DNA of 64,000 nucleotides from Bacteroidales bacterium (GCA_024401295.1 JAKSLG010000003.1:62001-126000), one strand, 5' to 3'. Shown: positions 25,794 to 34,395, numbered from the stretch's first letter. Numbers and translations: made by a program. The notes: a model not told the origin generated them from the sequence alone.

Positions 25794-27128
25794 ATGAACG
25801 ACAGCGCAAAGAGCCTCTTCATCGAGACCTATGGATGCCAGATGAATGTGGCAGACAGCGAAGTGGTTGCATCGGTGATGCAGACCATCGGATATGAACT
25901 GACCGACGACATGGCGAACGCAGACGCAATTCTGATTAACACATGTTCGGTGCGTGACAATGCAGAGCAGCGCGTACTCGGACGACTGACAGAAATTGCA
26001 GCGCAAAAGAGACAAAGAAAGCTGATTGTCGGTATTATCGGATGCATGGCCGAGCGAACAAAAGAGAAACTTTTCGAGGCTGGCGCAGATATTGTCGCAG
26101 GTCCTGATTCATACCTTGAGCTTCCTCATCTCGTGGCCCAAGCCGAGGCTGGCGAAAAAGCCATCAATGTCAACCTGTCAACAACCGAAACATACGCAAA
26201 CATTTTGCCTCAACGCATTGGACACGGCTCCGTCAGTGGATTTGTTTCCATTATGCGTGGATGCAATAATTTCTGCACCTACTGCATAGTACCATATACA
26301 CGTGGACGAGAAAGAAGCCGCGAAATTCGCAGCATCATCAGTGAAATCGGTGATTTGCAAAATAAGGGATACAAGGAAGTTACGTTGCTCGGACAGAATG
26401 TCAACTCATACCGCTACTGCGAAGACGGGCAAGAGCCTGTAGCATTCCCGCAGCTTCTTGAAAAAGTAGCTGACGCATTCCCGACAATGCGCATAAGATT
26501 TACGACTTCTCATCCTAAGGACATGACAGATGAGACACTTGAGGTGATTGCGACACATCCGAACATTTGCCGTCATATACATTTGCCAATGCAATCCGGC
26601 AGCACTCGAATTCTGAAAGTCATGAATCGCAAATATACGCGTGAGTGGTACATGGGTCGCATCGAAGCAATTCGACGAATCATTCCTGATTGTGGCATTT
26701 CTACAGATGTTTTCTGCGGTTTCCATTCGGAGACAGACGAGGATCACAACGATACACTCTCACTCATGAAATGGGCTGCATTTGATTCTGCGTTTATGTT
26801 CAGATATTCGGAACGTCCTGGCACATACGCATCACAGCATCTGCCTGACGATGTTGCAGACGAAGTCAAGGGCCAGAGACTGAAAGAGATTATCGAATTG
26901 CAAAATCAGTTGTCGGCAGAGAGCAATCGAAGAGACATCGGCAAGCGCTTCGAAGTTCTCGTTGAGGGCTACTCGAAAAAGTCGCGCACGGATCTCATGG
27001 GACGAACATCGCAAAACAAAGCTGTTGTATTTCCAGCCAATGGTCACAGAAAGGGCGATTTTGTGATGGTTGAAATAACAGAGGCGACACAAGCAACACT
27101 CATTGGCAAGGAGGTGACGACAGCCTGA
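25794..27128 (+). CDS. miaB: tRNA-2-methylthio-N6-dimethylallyladenosine synthase MiaB
   Basis: A 444-residue radical-SAM methylthiotransferase that adds the 2-methylthio group to i6A37 of tRNAs reading UNN codons. An N-terminal UPF0004 domain has Cys15, Cys51 and Cys84, which hold the auxiliary cluster. The radical-SAM triad is Cys157, Cys161 and Cys164 (RGCNNFCTYC). A TRAM domain at the end (FEVLVEGYSKKS to EITEAT) binds tRNA. The frame is open to 25713, but the ATG at 25794 (MNDSAKSLFIETYGCQMN) follows the promoter and matches homologues. It is followed by a repeat copy and a terminator. Confidence 0.96.
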   Translation: MNDSAKSLFIETYGCQMNVADSEVVASVMQTIGYELTDDMANADAILINTCSVRDNAEQRVLGRLTEIAAQKRQRKLIVGIIGCMAERTKEKLFEAGADIVAGPDSYLELPHLVAQAEAGEKAINVNLSTTETYANILPQRIGHGSVSGFVSIMRGCNNFCTYCIVPYTRGRERSREIRSIISEIGDLQNKGYKEVTLLGQNVNSYRYCEDGQEPVAFPQLLEKVADAFPTMRIRFTTSHPKDMTDETLEVIATHPNICRHIHLPMQSGSTRILKVMNRKYTREWYMGRIEAIRRIIPDCGISTDVFCGFHSETDEDHNDTLSLMKWAAFDSAFMFRYSERPGTYASQHLPDDVADEVKGQRLKEIIELQNQLSAESNRRDIGKRFEVLVEGYSKKSRTDLMGRTSQNKAVVFPANGHRKGDFVMVEITEATQATLIGKEVTTA

Positions 27129-27160
27129 CCTGAAGGAGCAGAGCCTAGGTGCATCCAAAG

Positions 27161-27250
27161 CAAACGGCAATTAGCGGAGCGAGGGCGGCCAGTGAGGGGG
27201 TGGCGAAAGTGACGCCGTAGGCGGCCGAAGCCAGGGGGAGACTTCCCCCA
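27161..27250 (+). repeat. Dispersed GC-rich intergenic repeat, copy C
   Basis: Shares with copies A (4153) and B (12827, inverted) the ordered blocks ACGGC, CAGTGAGGGGG, GCGAAAGTGACGC, GCGGCCGAAGC, AGGGGG and the hairpin GGGGGA-GACT-TCCCCC, then an A-rich tail. It lies between the miaB stop and its terminator, in the same orientation as copy A. Confidence 0.8.
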
Positions 27251-27269
27251 CCACAATAAAAATAAAATG

Positions 27270-27298
27270 TGCCACTATTTGCAGTAGTGGCATTTTTT
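27270..27298 (+). terminator. Terminator of miaB
   Basis: TGCCACTA (27270-27277) pairs with TAGTGGCA (27285-27292), followed by six T (27293-27298). It lies downstream of repeat copy C, so the repeat would be transcribed as part of the miaB message. Confidence 0.85.
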
Positions 27299-27316
27299 GT
27301 TGCATGCGGTATAGAC

Positions 27317-27350
27317 AAAAAAAAGAGAGACTTCATTTCTGAAGTCTCTC
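27317..27350 (-). terminator. Terminator of tRNA-Lys
   Basis: On the minus strand GAGAGACTTC (27341-27350) pairs with GAAGTCTCTC (27325-27334) around a 6-base loop and is followed by eight T. It begins 3 bases after the tRNA 3' end. Confidence 0.88.
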
Positions 27351-27352
27351 GG

Positions 27353-27425
27353 TGATCCAACTGGGGCTCGAACCCAGGACCCCAACATTAAAAGTGTTGT
27401 GCTCTACCTGCTGAGCTATTGAATC
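27353..27425 (-). tRNA. tRNA-Lys, anticodon UUU
   Basis: A 73-base cloverleaf on the minus strand. Acceptor GATTCAA pairs with TTGGATC (one G-U), D-arm GCTC/GAGC, anticodon stem CAACA/TGTTG with loop CTTTTAA, T-stem CTGGG/CCCAG with loop TTCGAGC. Anticodon TTT reads AAA/AAG. The 3' CCA is not encoded. It has its own consensus promoter and terminator, so it is transcribed alone. Confidence 0.95.
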
Positions 27426-27435
27426 TCCCCTAAAA

Positions 27436-27458
27436 CGCTTTTAGTCTTCCCAAAAGCG
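27436..27458 (-). other. Leader hairpin between the tRNA-Lys promoter and the tRNA
   Basis: CGCTTTT (27436-27442) and AAAAGCG (27452-27458) can pair around a 9-base loop in the 5' leader of the tRNA precursor. It may affect processing; nothing else supports a role. Confidence 0.4.
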
Positions 27459-27461
27459 CTG

Positions 27462-27492
27462 CAAAGTTACGACTTATTTTTATAAATACAAA
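27462..27492 (-). promoter_or_regulatory. Promoter of tRNA-Lys
   Basis: On the minus strand TTTG (27489-27492), exactly 19 bases, then TAACTTTG (27462-27469): a complete match to the Bacteroidetes housekeeping promoter. It lies 36 bases upstream of the mature tRNA. Confidence 0.88.
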
Positions 27493-27497
27493 CTCTT

Positions 27498-28571
27498 TCA
27501 GAGATTATTTGCCGCGGTCACAACATTTTGGGCAAATTCGGCAAAGGCCAAAGCCGTCATGCTATTTTCCTGCAATGCGACAGGTGTTCCTTTGTCGCCG
27601 TTGTCGCAAATCGACTGAACTATAGGTATTTGCGCAAGCAGAGGAACGTTCATTTGCTGAGCTAACGCCTCAGCGCCGCCTTTGCCAAACAGGTAATATT
27701 TATTGTTTGGCAACTCCGCCGGAGTGAACCATGCCATGTTCTCGACAATTCCCAAAATAGGGACATTGACCTTCTCGTTCTGGAACATATTAATGCCTTT
27801 AATTGCGTCGGCAAGAGCAACTTTCTGAGGCGTTGACACGATTATGGCCGCAGATATTTTCACCGTTTGAGTGAGTGTAATGTGTATGTCGCTTGTGCCT
27901 GGAGGCATGTCGATAAGCAAGTAGTCAAGTTCACCCCAAGCAGCATCCGTAATGAGTTGCTTGAGCGCGTTGGATGCCATTCCTCCTCGCCATACAATTG
28001 CACTTCCGGGATCAACGAAATAGCCAATGGACAACATCTTGATGCCATATTTCTGAACCGGCTCAATGAGACCTTTGCCTGTCGGTCCTGTAACCTCAGA
28101 CAAAACGGGACGCTCATCTTGAGTATCGAACATGATTGGGACAGAAGGTCCGAAAATGTCGGCATCAAGAAGTCCCACCTTGTAACCTGCATTGGCAAGT
28201 GCGACTGCGAGATTTGACGTCACAGTTGATTTTCCGACACCACCCTTGCCCGAAGCAACTGCAATGACGTGCTTAACGCCAGGCAAAACCGGTTCTTCAA
28301 CAGGCTGTGGTTTCGGCTTGATTTTTACATATATGTTCTCTTCGACATCAATGTCTTCACCGATATCACGCTTGAGCGCAGCAACACAGAGTTTCTTCAG
28401 CATCGCAACGGCAGGATCGTTAGGACGCTCAAAAAGAAGGCTAAAACTGATGCGACGACCATTGATGCGAATATCGTCCTCAACCATGCCAAGCGTAACG
28501 ATGTCTTGACCTTTGGCTGGGTGAATGACTGTTTTGAGACTGTCTATGACAAGTTGTGGATATATGTCCAT
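27498..28571 (-). CDS. Mrp/NBP35-family iron-sulfur cluster carrier ATPase (ApbC-like)
   Basis: A 357-residue P-loop NTPase of the Mrp/ApbC group, which handles iron-sulfur clusters before transfer to apo-proteins. An N-terminal DUF59/MIP18-like domain (about 1-85) precedes the deviant P-loop GKGGVGKS (108-115). The usual CPxC cluster motif is absent: where many homologues have a cysteine pair, this protein has ENMAWFTPAELPNNKYY, so cluster binding by that motif is not possible. It lies 17 bases downstream of trmB. Confidence 0.9.
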   Translation of the reverse strand: MDIYPQLVIDSLKTVIHPAKGQDIVTLGMVEDDIRINGRRISFSLLFERPNDPAVAMLKKLCVAALKRDIGEDIDVEENIYVKIKPKPQPVEEPVLPGVKHVIAVASGKGGVGKSTVTSNLAVALANAGYKVGLLDADIFGPSVPIMFDTQDERPVLSEVTGPTGKGLIEPVQKYGIKMLSIGYFVDPGSAIVWRGGMASNALKQLITDAAWGELDYLLIDMPPGTSDIHITLTQTVKISAAIIVSTPQKVALADAIKGINMFQNEKVNVPILGIVENMAWFTPAELPNNKYYLFGKGGAEALAQQMNVPLLAQIPIVQSICDNGDKGTPVALQENSMTALAFAEFAQNVVTAANNL

Positions 28572-28588
28572 AGTATTTATTTTGCTAT

Positions 28589-29344
28589 TTAATTACGCAC
28601 GGCGACATTGCGTCCTACCATGTGATAATTATCAAATTCGATATCAATTTCAGGCTCCTCAAGTTTCTGATTCTCTGGAACTTTAAATTTAAAGTACTTG
28701 ATTGTCAGGCCATGCTCGAGCCACTTGCTCTCATAATATGTCTGAATGGACAAAATCGGTTTTACGACATCCGGCAACTCTGTATGATACAAATCGAGCG
28801 TTGCGACTTCAGGGTCGATTCTGTTCTTCTCCAACATTGCAGTCATGTACGTGCTCAAGAACGGCGAATCTGTTTTCAGATGAACAAAACCTCCACTTTG
28901 CAAGAATCGGGAATAACGTGCGAGCATGACAGTCCCGACAAGACGTTTTCGAGGCTTATGCATCTGCGGATCAGGGAATGTCACCCATATCCCGCTCACC
29001 TCGTCAGGAGCGAAAAAAGACTCCAAAAATTCAATATGCGTGCGCAAGAAAGCGACGTTCGTCAAACCCTCATTGATGGCCTGCGTTGCTCCTGTATGCA
29101 TTCTGGCACCCTTGATATCTACACCGATGAAATTTACATTGGGGAAAAGACGCGCAAGTCCGACCGTATATTCACCTCGTCCACAACCCAACTCTAAAAC
29201 AATCGGGTTCTGATTATTAAAAAACTCATCATTCCAATGGCCTTTGAGGTGAAAGTCTTTGTCATGGACATCCTCGTATGAAGCTTCGAAAACATGCTGA
29301 TACGAAGCCATTTCGGCAAATTTCTGCAACTTATTCTTTGCCAT
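28589..29344 (-). CDS. trmB: tRNA (guanine-46-N7)-methyltransferase
   Basis: A 251-residue SAM-dependent methyltransferase making m7G46 in the tRNA variable loop. SAM motif VLELGCGRGEYT is at 49-60, IGVDIKGARM follows, and the family-specific VTFPDPQMHKPRKR motif lies further on. It overlaps the end of gldH by 14 bases and is followed by the Mrp gene, so it may be translationally coupled with gldH. Confidence 0.95.
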   Translation of the reverse strand: MAKNKLQKFAEMASYQHVFEASYEDVHDKDFHLKGHWNDEFFNNQNPIVLELGCGRGEYTVGLARLFPNVNFIGVDIKGARMHTGATQAINEGLTNVAFLRTHIEFLESFFAPDEVSGIWVTFPDPQMHKPRKRLVGTVMLARYSRFLQSGGFVHLKTDSPFLSTYMTAMLEKNRIDPEVATLDLYHTELPDVVKPILSIQTYYESKWLEHGLTIKYFKFKVPENQKLEEPEIDIEFDNYHMVGRNVAVRN

Positions 29345-29819
29345 CTTCTGCTTTTACTATGCGAAGTCCAACACTATGAATTCCCTCAATATCATCATCT
29401 CTCATGCCATGCGAAATCCTGAAAGTATAATCGCCTGGCTCACTGAAACGAGTGTTGAGACGATATGGGCACTGCAGCGAATACAGACTGCCCCACCCTG
29501 CTCCAATCCAAGAGCCGTCAGAGTTGGCCAGCGTCAGTTCGACAGTGTCACGAAGTGTCTGACCACTTGGAGCAACGACATCAACGAAAAGCCACAAATT
29601 GGCATAACGATAAAAACTCTGATTGCGGATTTGCAACGTGATATCGTACGGTGTCTTATTGTCATCAATCTTTGCATGAAAAACAGCGAGAGAATCGTCA
29701 TTCCAACCAGCATTAGGCAATGCGACATACGCATTATATATCTCACCGTCATTAAAAATACGACATGAAGATGAGATGATGGTCAAACACACGATGAGCA
29801 ACAAATAGAACTTCTTCAT
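29331..29819 (-). CDS. gldH: GldH-family lipoprotein
   Basis: A 162-residue lipoprotein (lipobox TIISSSC, Cys19) that I recognise as GldH, required for gliding in Flavobacterium but conserved in non-gliding Bacteroidales, where its role is unknown. The body has the family beta-rich pattern (YDITLQIRNQSFYRYANLWL, then GSWIGAGWGSLY). It lies 6 bases downstream of ricT and overlaps trmB by 14 bases. Confidence 0.88.
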   Translation of the reverse strand: MKKFYLLLIVCLTIISSSCRIFNDGEIYNAYVALPNAGWNDDSLAVFHAKIDDNKTPYDITLQIRNQSFYRYANLWLFVDVVAPSGQTLRDTVELTLANSDGSWIGAGWGSLYSLQCPYRLNTRFSEPGDYTFRISHGMRDDDIEGIHSVGLRIVKAEDGKE

Positions 29820-29825
29820 TAGAAT

Positions 29826-31268
29826 CTAGTTTTTGTCATTTGTCGGGGCTGTAAGATCTTGCGCAATCTGCAGGATATCAACGTCTGGCGTCTGTTTCTG
29901 CTGCTGTTTTTGCTGCTGATCACCACCATTATTGTTTCTATTGTTGCGATGGTCATGACCATGGCGATTGTTACGACGATCATTGTTTCGACGTTCATTA
30001 CGTTGTTCTAAACGTTGTTCGCCATTCTGATGTTCATCAGCAGTTTGCTCGTTCATACGACGTTCATTGCGCTGCTCGCCATTGCGGCGGTCATTACGAC
30101 GATCGTTGCGACGGTTGTTGCGATTATTGCCATTACGCTGCTTCTTGTTCTTGTCGTCGAAACGCGTTAGATCGTCAAGTTCAACAACATTACTATATCC
30201 AGAATCTTCAGAGACAGCACGCATAAGCTCAGAACTGCCGAGTTTCTCCGGTATCTGGTTTTGCTTGTTCATCTCAATGATTTCACGCACATGTTCAGCA
30301 TCTACGGCCACAATATTCTGTGGACGATCTTTCTCTGGCGAATACCACATAATGTGCTTGAATATGTCGTATTTGAAGAAATAGAACGTGCCTTCACCTG
30401 TCTGAAGCGGAACATTAGTCGGAGGGAACGATTGCAACGCATCCAAGTAACAATCCAGTTCATAGTTCAGACAGCACTTCAACTTGCCACACTGGCCAGC
30501 CAACTTAATTGGATTGAGAGAAATGTCCTGTATGCGAGCCGAATGAGTCGTGACACTCACAAAACTTGTCATCCACGAAGCGCAGCACAACTCACGGCCA
30601 CAAGGACCTATGCCTCCAATACGGCCGGCTTCCTGACGTGCGCCGATCTGCTTCATCTCAATTCGAACGCGGAAACGATCTGCCAAAACCTTGATGAGTT
30701 CACGGAAATCGACACGCTCGTCAGCAATATAATAGAAGATAGCCTTTGTCTTATCTCCCTGATATTCAACATCTCCAATCTTCATATTAAGATTGAGACT
30801 TTCTGCTATCTGTCGGCTTTCGAGCATCGTTGACTGTTCGAGAGCTTGTGCCTCTTGCCATTTTTCGATGTCTGTCTGACGAGCAACACGATAAACTCGC
30901 TTAAATTCATAAGTCGCTGGATTAATGCGGTTCTTGTGCATCTGCAAGTAAACAAGTCGGCCCATCAATGTCACCTCACCAATGTCATGACCAGGCGACG
31001 ATTCGACAGCAACAATATCACCCTTCTTAAGAGCAATGCCGTTGCTGTTGCGATAATATCCCTTACGGGTATTTTTAAACTGTACCTCAACGAGATCAGA
31101 AGCCTGAGGAGGGCAAGGCAAATCTTCAAGCCAGTCATAAACATGAAGCTTGCCACCCCTGACAGCGCACGTTCCGCAACACGAGCTGTGATCGCTCTCA
31201 ACCTGCGGAATAATCGGCTGCTCCAAAATATCTTCAGACGCTTCGTTTATATTTTCAATATTGTCCAT
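29826..31268 (-). CDS. RicT/YaaT-like PSP1-domain protein with Arg/Asn-rich tail
   Basis: A 480-residue protein with a PSP1 domain at about 55-300 and clustered cysteines: CCGTC (30-34), CGRELCC (223-229) and CGKLKCC (260-266). In Bacillus, RicT joins RicA and RicF in an iron-sulfur-containing complex that steers RNase Y mRNA processing; no RicA or RicF gene is visible here. The last part (about 374-459) is a low-complexity tail of Asn, Arg, Gln and His, with repeats such as RRNDRRND and HGHDHRNN, likely disordered and nucleic-acid-binding. It lies between holB and gldH in the usual Bacteroidetes order. Confidence 0.88.
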   Translation of the reverse strand: MDNIENINEASEDILEQPIIPQVESDHSSCCGTCAVRGGKLHVYDWLEDLPCPPQASDLVEVQFKNTRKGYYRNSNGIALKKGDIVAVESSPGHDIGEVTLMGRLVYLQMHKNRINPATYEFKRVYRVARQTDIEKWQEAQALEQSTMLESRQIAESLNLNMKIGDVEYQGDKTKAIFYYIADERVDFRELIKVLADRFRVRIEMKQIGARQEAGRIGGIGPCGRELCCASWMTSFVSVTTHSARIQDISLNPIKLAGQCGKLKCCLNYELDCYLDALQSFPPTNVPLQTGEGTFYFFKYDIFKHIMWYSPEKDRPQNIVAVDAEHVREIIEMNKQNQIPEKLGSSELMRAVSEDSGYSNVVELDDLTRFDDKNKKQRNGNNRNNRRNDRRNDRRNGEQRNERRMNEQTADEHQNGEQRLEQRNERRNNDRRNNRHGHDHRNNRNNNGGDQQQKQQQKQTPDVDILQIAQDLTAPTNDKN

Positions 31269-31285
31269 GAATAATTATTTTGCTG

Positions 31286-32419
31286 TTAAAGTGTCGGTCT
31301 TGGTTTCTTGAGCAGAATCGTCATCTGCATCACAAGATCGGCTATAATAATGCGCACATTACCATTCTGCTCAACTTGCGCAATGGCCTCCGTCATAAGG
31401 TCAGACAATTGCATCACATTGTCAATATGGATAAATGGCGCGAATTTTTTCGCAAACTGTTCTTCGGCCGTCGTCATGTAATTGAGTTCGCCATGTCCAA
31501 GGTTCATGACAAAACTCTCTCGAATCATTCGGATGGAATATGTCAGACGGCTCTTTACCTGCTCACGCGTCAACTTTGCTGTTACATCCGCAATCATCAG
31601 CAAATCAGCGACATTGCGCATATAACATTTTCGCATCAAATCGATGAAGAAATCCAAGTTGTCATTATCATCGGCAAGCTCCGACATCATCTGTCGTGCC
31701 TTGATGACGCTTCCGCCTGAAACGTGCGCGATATTGCCGGCTTGCTCCTGGTCAACGCCATAATCAGCCGAAACATACTGAGCGATATCCTCCTCGAGAA
31801 CTGGAGGTACATTCACAATCTGGGTACGGCTCAAAATTGTTGGCAGAATTTCCGAAGTATTCTCGCCGACAAGCATGAATAACGTGTTGCGTGGCGGTTC
31901 CTCGAGAATCTTCAGGATTCTGTTGGCTGCCGTATCATTCATCAATTCCGGATGCCACATAATGAGCACCTGGAACTGAGCCTCGAACGGCTGCATTGAC
32001 AATTTGCGATGGATGGCAGCTGCATCATTTCGGCTTATCAATGCCTGTTTGTTTCCGCCCATTGCTTCTGTCCATTTCTCCATATCAAAATATGGTTCAG
32101 AACAGAACAATGCTCTCCATTCGTCAATATAAGTGTCGGAATCCGTATGTTCGTCACGACGTACAACCGGATAGACGAAATGCAAATCCGGATGAATGAG
32201 TTTTGCGAACTTACGACACGAAGGACATTGCCCACAAGAGTCGCCGCCACTTTTATCACCCGTGCAGTTCACATACTGAGCAAAAGCCAATGCCAACGGC
32301 AATGTCCCCGAGCCCTCTGGGCCCAGAAAAAGCGTGGCATGCGCCAGCCTCTGCTTATCGTACATTTCGCGCAAATGGTTCTTTACAATTCCCTGCCCGA
32401 CAATATCCTTAAACTGCAT
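31286..32419 (-). CDS. holB: DNA polymerase III clamp-loader subunit delta prime
   Basis: A 377-residue AAA+-fold subunit of the replicative clamp loader. A four-cysteine zinc site (Cys52, Cys62, Cys65, Cys68 in NC...CGQCPSC) is present. The Walker A region is degenerate (GPEGSGTLP, without the Lys), as expected for delta prime, which does not hydrolyse ATP. SRC-like and arginine-finger motifs are not clear. The most upstream start is a TTG at 32428; I choose the ATG at 32419 (MQFKDIVGQG). It is the first gene of holB-ricT-gldH. Confidence 0.9.
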   Translation of the reverse strand: MQFKDIVGQGIVKNHLREMYDKQRLAHATLFLGPEGSGTLPLALAFAQYVNCTGDKSGGDSCGQCPSCRKFAKLIHPDLHFVYPVVRRDEHTDSDTYIDEWRALFCSEPYFDMEKWTEAMGGNKQALISRNDAAAIHRKLSMQPFEAQFQVLIMWHPELMNDTAANRILKILEEPPRNTLFMLVGENTSEILPTILSRTQIVNVPPVLEEDIAQYVSADYGVDQEQAGNIAHVSGGSVIKARQMMSELADDNDNLDFFIDLMRKCYMRNVADLLMIADVTAKLTREQVKSRLTYSIRMIRESFVMNLGHGELNYMTTAEEQFAKKFAPFIHIDNVMQLSDLMTEAIAQVEQNGNVRIIIADLVMQMTILLKKPRPTL

Positions 32420-32518
32420 CTCGCACAAATTCGTCCAATTCAGGCAAAATTAATGTTTTTTAGTCAAAGGATGAGCAATATTAAGACGAAAAATGGCTCC
32501 AAGACGATTTCTTTACAC

Positions 32519-32526
32519 TATCTTTG
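32519..32526 (+). promoter_or_regulatory. -7 element of the DEAD-box helicase gene
   Basis: TATCTTTG fits TAnnTTTG and is 22 bases before the ATG. No good -33 box is visible at the right distance. Confidence 0.5.
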
Positions 32527-32547
32527 TCCACATAAATTTCAACAGAT

Positions 32548-34323
32548 ATGACATTTACTGAAACAGGCTTGTCCGAAGACATTCTCAAAGCAATTGCCGA
32601 ACTTGGCTTCGAGACACCTACACCCGTCCAAGAACGCTCTATACCAGAAATTCTAAACAACGGACAGGATATTATTTCACTTGCACAGACAGGTACAGGA
32701 AAAACAGGAGCATTTGGACTTCCTATCGTCCAGCTCGCAAATACGGATACCGCTAAGACACAAGCGCTCGTTCTCTGCCCGACGCGAGAACTCTGCTTGC
32801 AAATTACAAAAGATCTCACTGCATTTGCAAAATACAGACAACGACTGAACATCGTTCCAGTATATGGCGGAACTGACATCAGAGCGCAGCTTCGCGCGCT
32901 TAAAGGTCCTTCGCACATCGTTGTGGGAACACCTGGCCGTGTCATCGACCTTCTGCACAGAGGAGCTCTAAACATCGGCGAAATCCGATGGCTCATCCTC
33001 GACGAAGCCGATGAAATGCTCAATATGGGCTTTCAAGACGACATCGAGACAATTCTGTCAGAAACACCTGAGAACAGACAGACATTGCTCTTTTCTGCAA
33101 CCATGCCACCTTTCATCGAGAAAGTGGCTAACAACTACATGAAGTCTCCACTTGAAATCCGAATCGGACGCACGAATCAAGGTGCAGACACTGTCGAGCA
33201 TCACTACTATCTCGTCAAGGCATCTGACAGATATGCGGCGCTCAAGCGTATTGTGGACATGGTCCCAGACATCTACAGCATCGTATTCTGCCGCACTCGC
33301 CAAGAGACAAAGGAAATCGCAGAAAAACTCATTGCCGACGGCTACAATGCAGACGCACTCCATGGCGACCTTTCTCAAGCGCAACGCGATACAGTCATGG
33401 AACATTTCCGCGTTAAACACTTGCAGATCCTAGTTGCAACTGACGTTGCCGCACGAGGCATCGATGTCAACGAACTCACACACGTAATCAACTACAATCT
33501 GCCAGATGATTCAGAAGTTTACATTCACCGAAGCGGAAGAACAGGCCGCGCTGGAAAGAAAGGCATCAGTGTCAGCATCGTTCACAGCCGAGAATTAAAC
33601 AGAATCAAGCAGATTGAAAAGCTTTCAGGCAAGAAGTTCGAACGCAAGATGGTGCCTACCGCTGAAGAAATATGCCAGACAAAACTCGTATATTTCATCA
33701 ACAGCATCGAAAAACAGGAATTCGATGAGACATCGACAGTAGCTCCTTTCATTCCAGAAATCGTTGAGAAACTCTCACATTTCTCTGCTGAAGAAATAAT
33801 AAAGAAATTTGTCGCATCTGAGTTCGAAAGCGTTAACCGATACTATCAGAACGCCGAAGACATAAACATATACGATCAACGCGACAAGAAGAACGATCGT
33901 CAGCATAGCAGTGGTGAGAAGATGGATCGAGTTTTCATCAACATTGGAAAAATCGACCATCTCCGACCAAGCGACATCCTCGGACTTATCAATAGCTTCA
34001 CTCGCGACATAAGCGAAAAGATCGCCATCGGCCACATCGATATAATGCGAAACTTCTCGTTTGTTGACATCGACAGCACATACAGCCAAGAAGTCATCAA
34101 CCGTATGCACAACCAGAAAATAGATGGCTACAAACTCGTTGTAGAAATCGCTTCAGAACGAGACGGCAACCGTTCGTCTAAACCTCAAAAGGACTCGAAA
34201 CCTTTTGACAAGTTCAGCAAGAAAAGACACAGCCGCGACGACAGAAGATCGTCCTCTTCTGAGAGACACAATCAGCGACGCGACTCACACAACGACAGGC
34301 GACGTGACAGAAAGCGAAAATAA
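32548..34323 (+). CDS. DEAD-box RNA helicase with DbpA-type RNA-binding domain
   Basis: A 591-residue RNA helicase. It has the Q motif (FETPTPVQERSIP), Walker A AQTGTGKT (46-53), DEAD (WLILDEADEML), SAT, and motif VI HRSGRTGRAGKKG. A DbpA/CsdA RNA-binding domain follows at about 470-550 (RVFINIGKIDHLRPSDILG), as in CsdA and DbpA of Escherichia coli. The tail (about 550-591) is rich in Arg, Ser and Asp. Likely roles are ribosome assembly and RNA turnover at low temperature. It faces the holB operon divergently and ends in a strong terminator. Confidence 0.93.
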   Translation: MTFTETGLSEDILKAIAELGFETPTPVQERSIPEILNNGQDIISLAQTGTGKTGAFGLPIVQLANTDTAKTQALVLCPTRELCLQITKDLTAFAKYRQRLNIVPVYGGTDIRAQLRALKGPSHIVVGTPGRVIDLLHRGALNIGEIRWLILDEADEMLNMGFQDDIETILSETPENRQTLLFSATMPPFIEKVANNYMKSPLEIRIGRTNQGADTVEHHYYLVKASDRYAALKRIVDMVPDIYSIVFCRTRQETKEIAEKLIADGYNADALHGDLSQAQRDTVMEHFRVKHLQILVATDVAARGIDVNELTHVINYNLPDDSEVYIHRSGRTGRAGKKGISVSIVHSRELNRIKQIEKLSGKKFERKMVPTAEEICQTKLVYFINSIEKQEFDETSTVAPFIPEIVEKLSHFSAEEIIKKFVASEFESVNRYYQNAEDINIYDQRDKKNDRQHSSGEKMDRVFINIGKIDHLRPSDILGLINSFTRDISEKIAIGHIDIMRNFSFVDIDSTYSQEVINRMHNQKIDGYKLVVEIASERDGNRSSKPQKDSKPFDKFSKKRHSRDDRRSSSSERHNQRRDSHNDRRRDRKRK

Positions 34324-34340
34324 GCCTGACAAATAGACAG

Positions 34341-34378
34341 AAAAACGGATGCCTTCAAAAAGACATCCGTTTTTTTTT
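34341..34378 (+). terminator. Terminator of the DEAD-box helicase gene
   Basis: AAAACGGATG (34342-34351) pairs with CATCCGTTTT (34364-34373), followed by a run of T to 34378. Confidence 0.85.
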
Positions 34379-34395
34379 CTAAAAATCATCTGAAC

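Noticed and set aside
27145..27360. Minus-strand frame over repeat copy C (with similar frames over copies A and B) whose peptides resemble each other (GGGSLPLASAA-type)
   Set aside because: The similarity comes from the shared DNA repeat. No initiation context, and the three frames break at different points.
29870..30150. Trinucleotide-like tandem repeats in DNA
   Set aside because: They encode the Arg/Asn/Gln-rich tail of the RicT homologue and are explained by the protein's low complexity.
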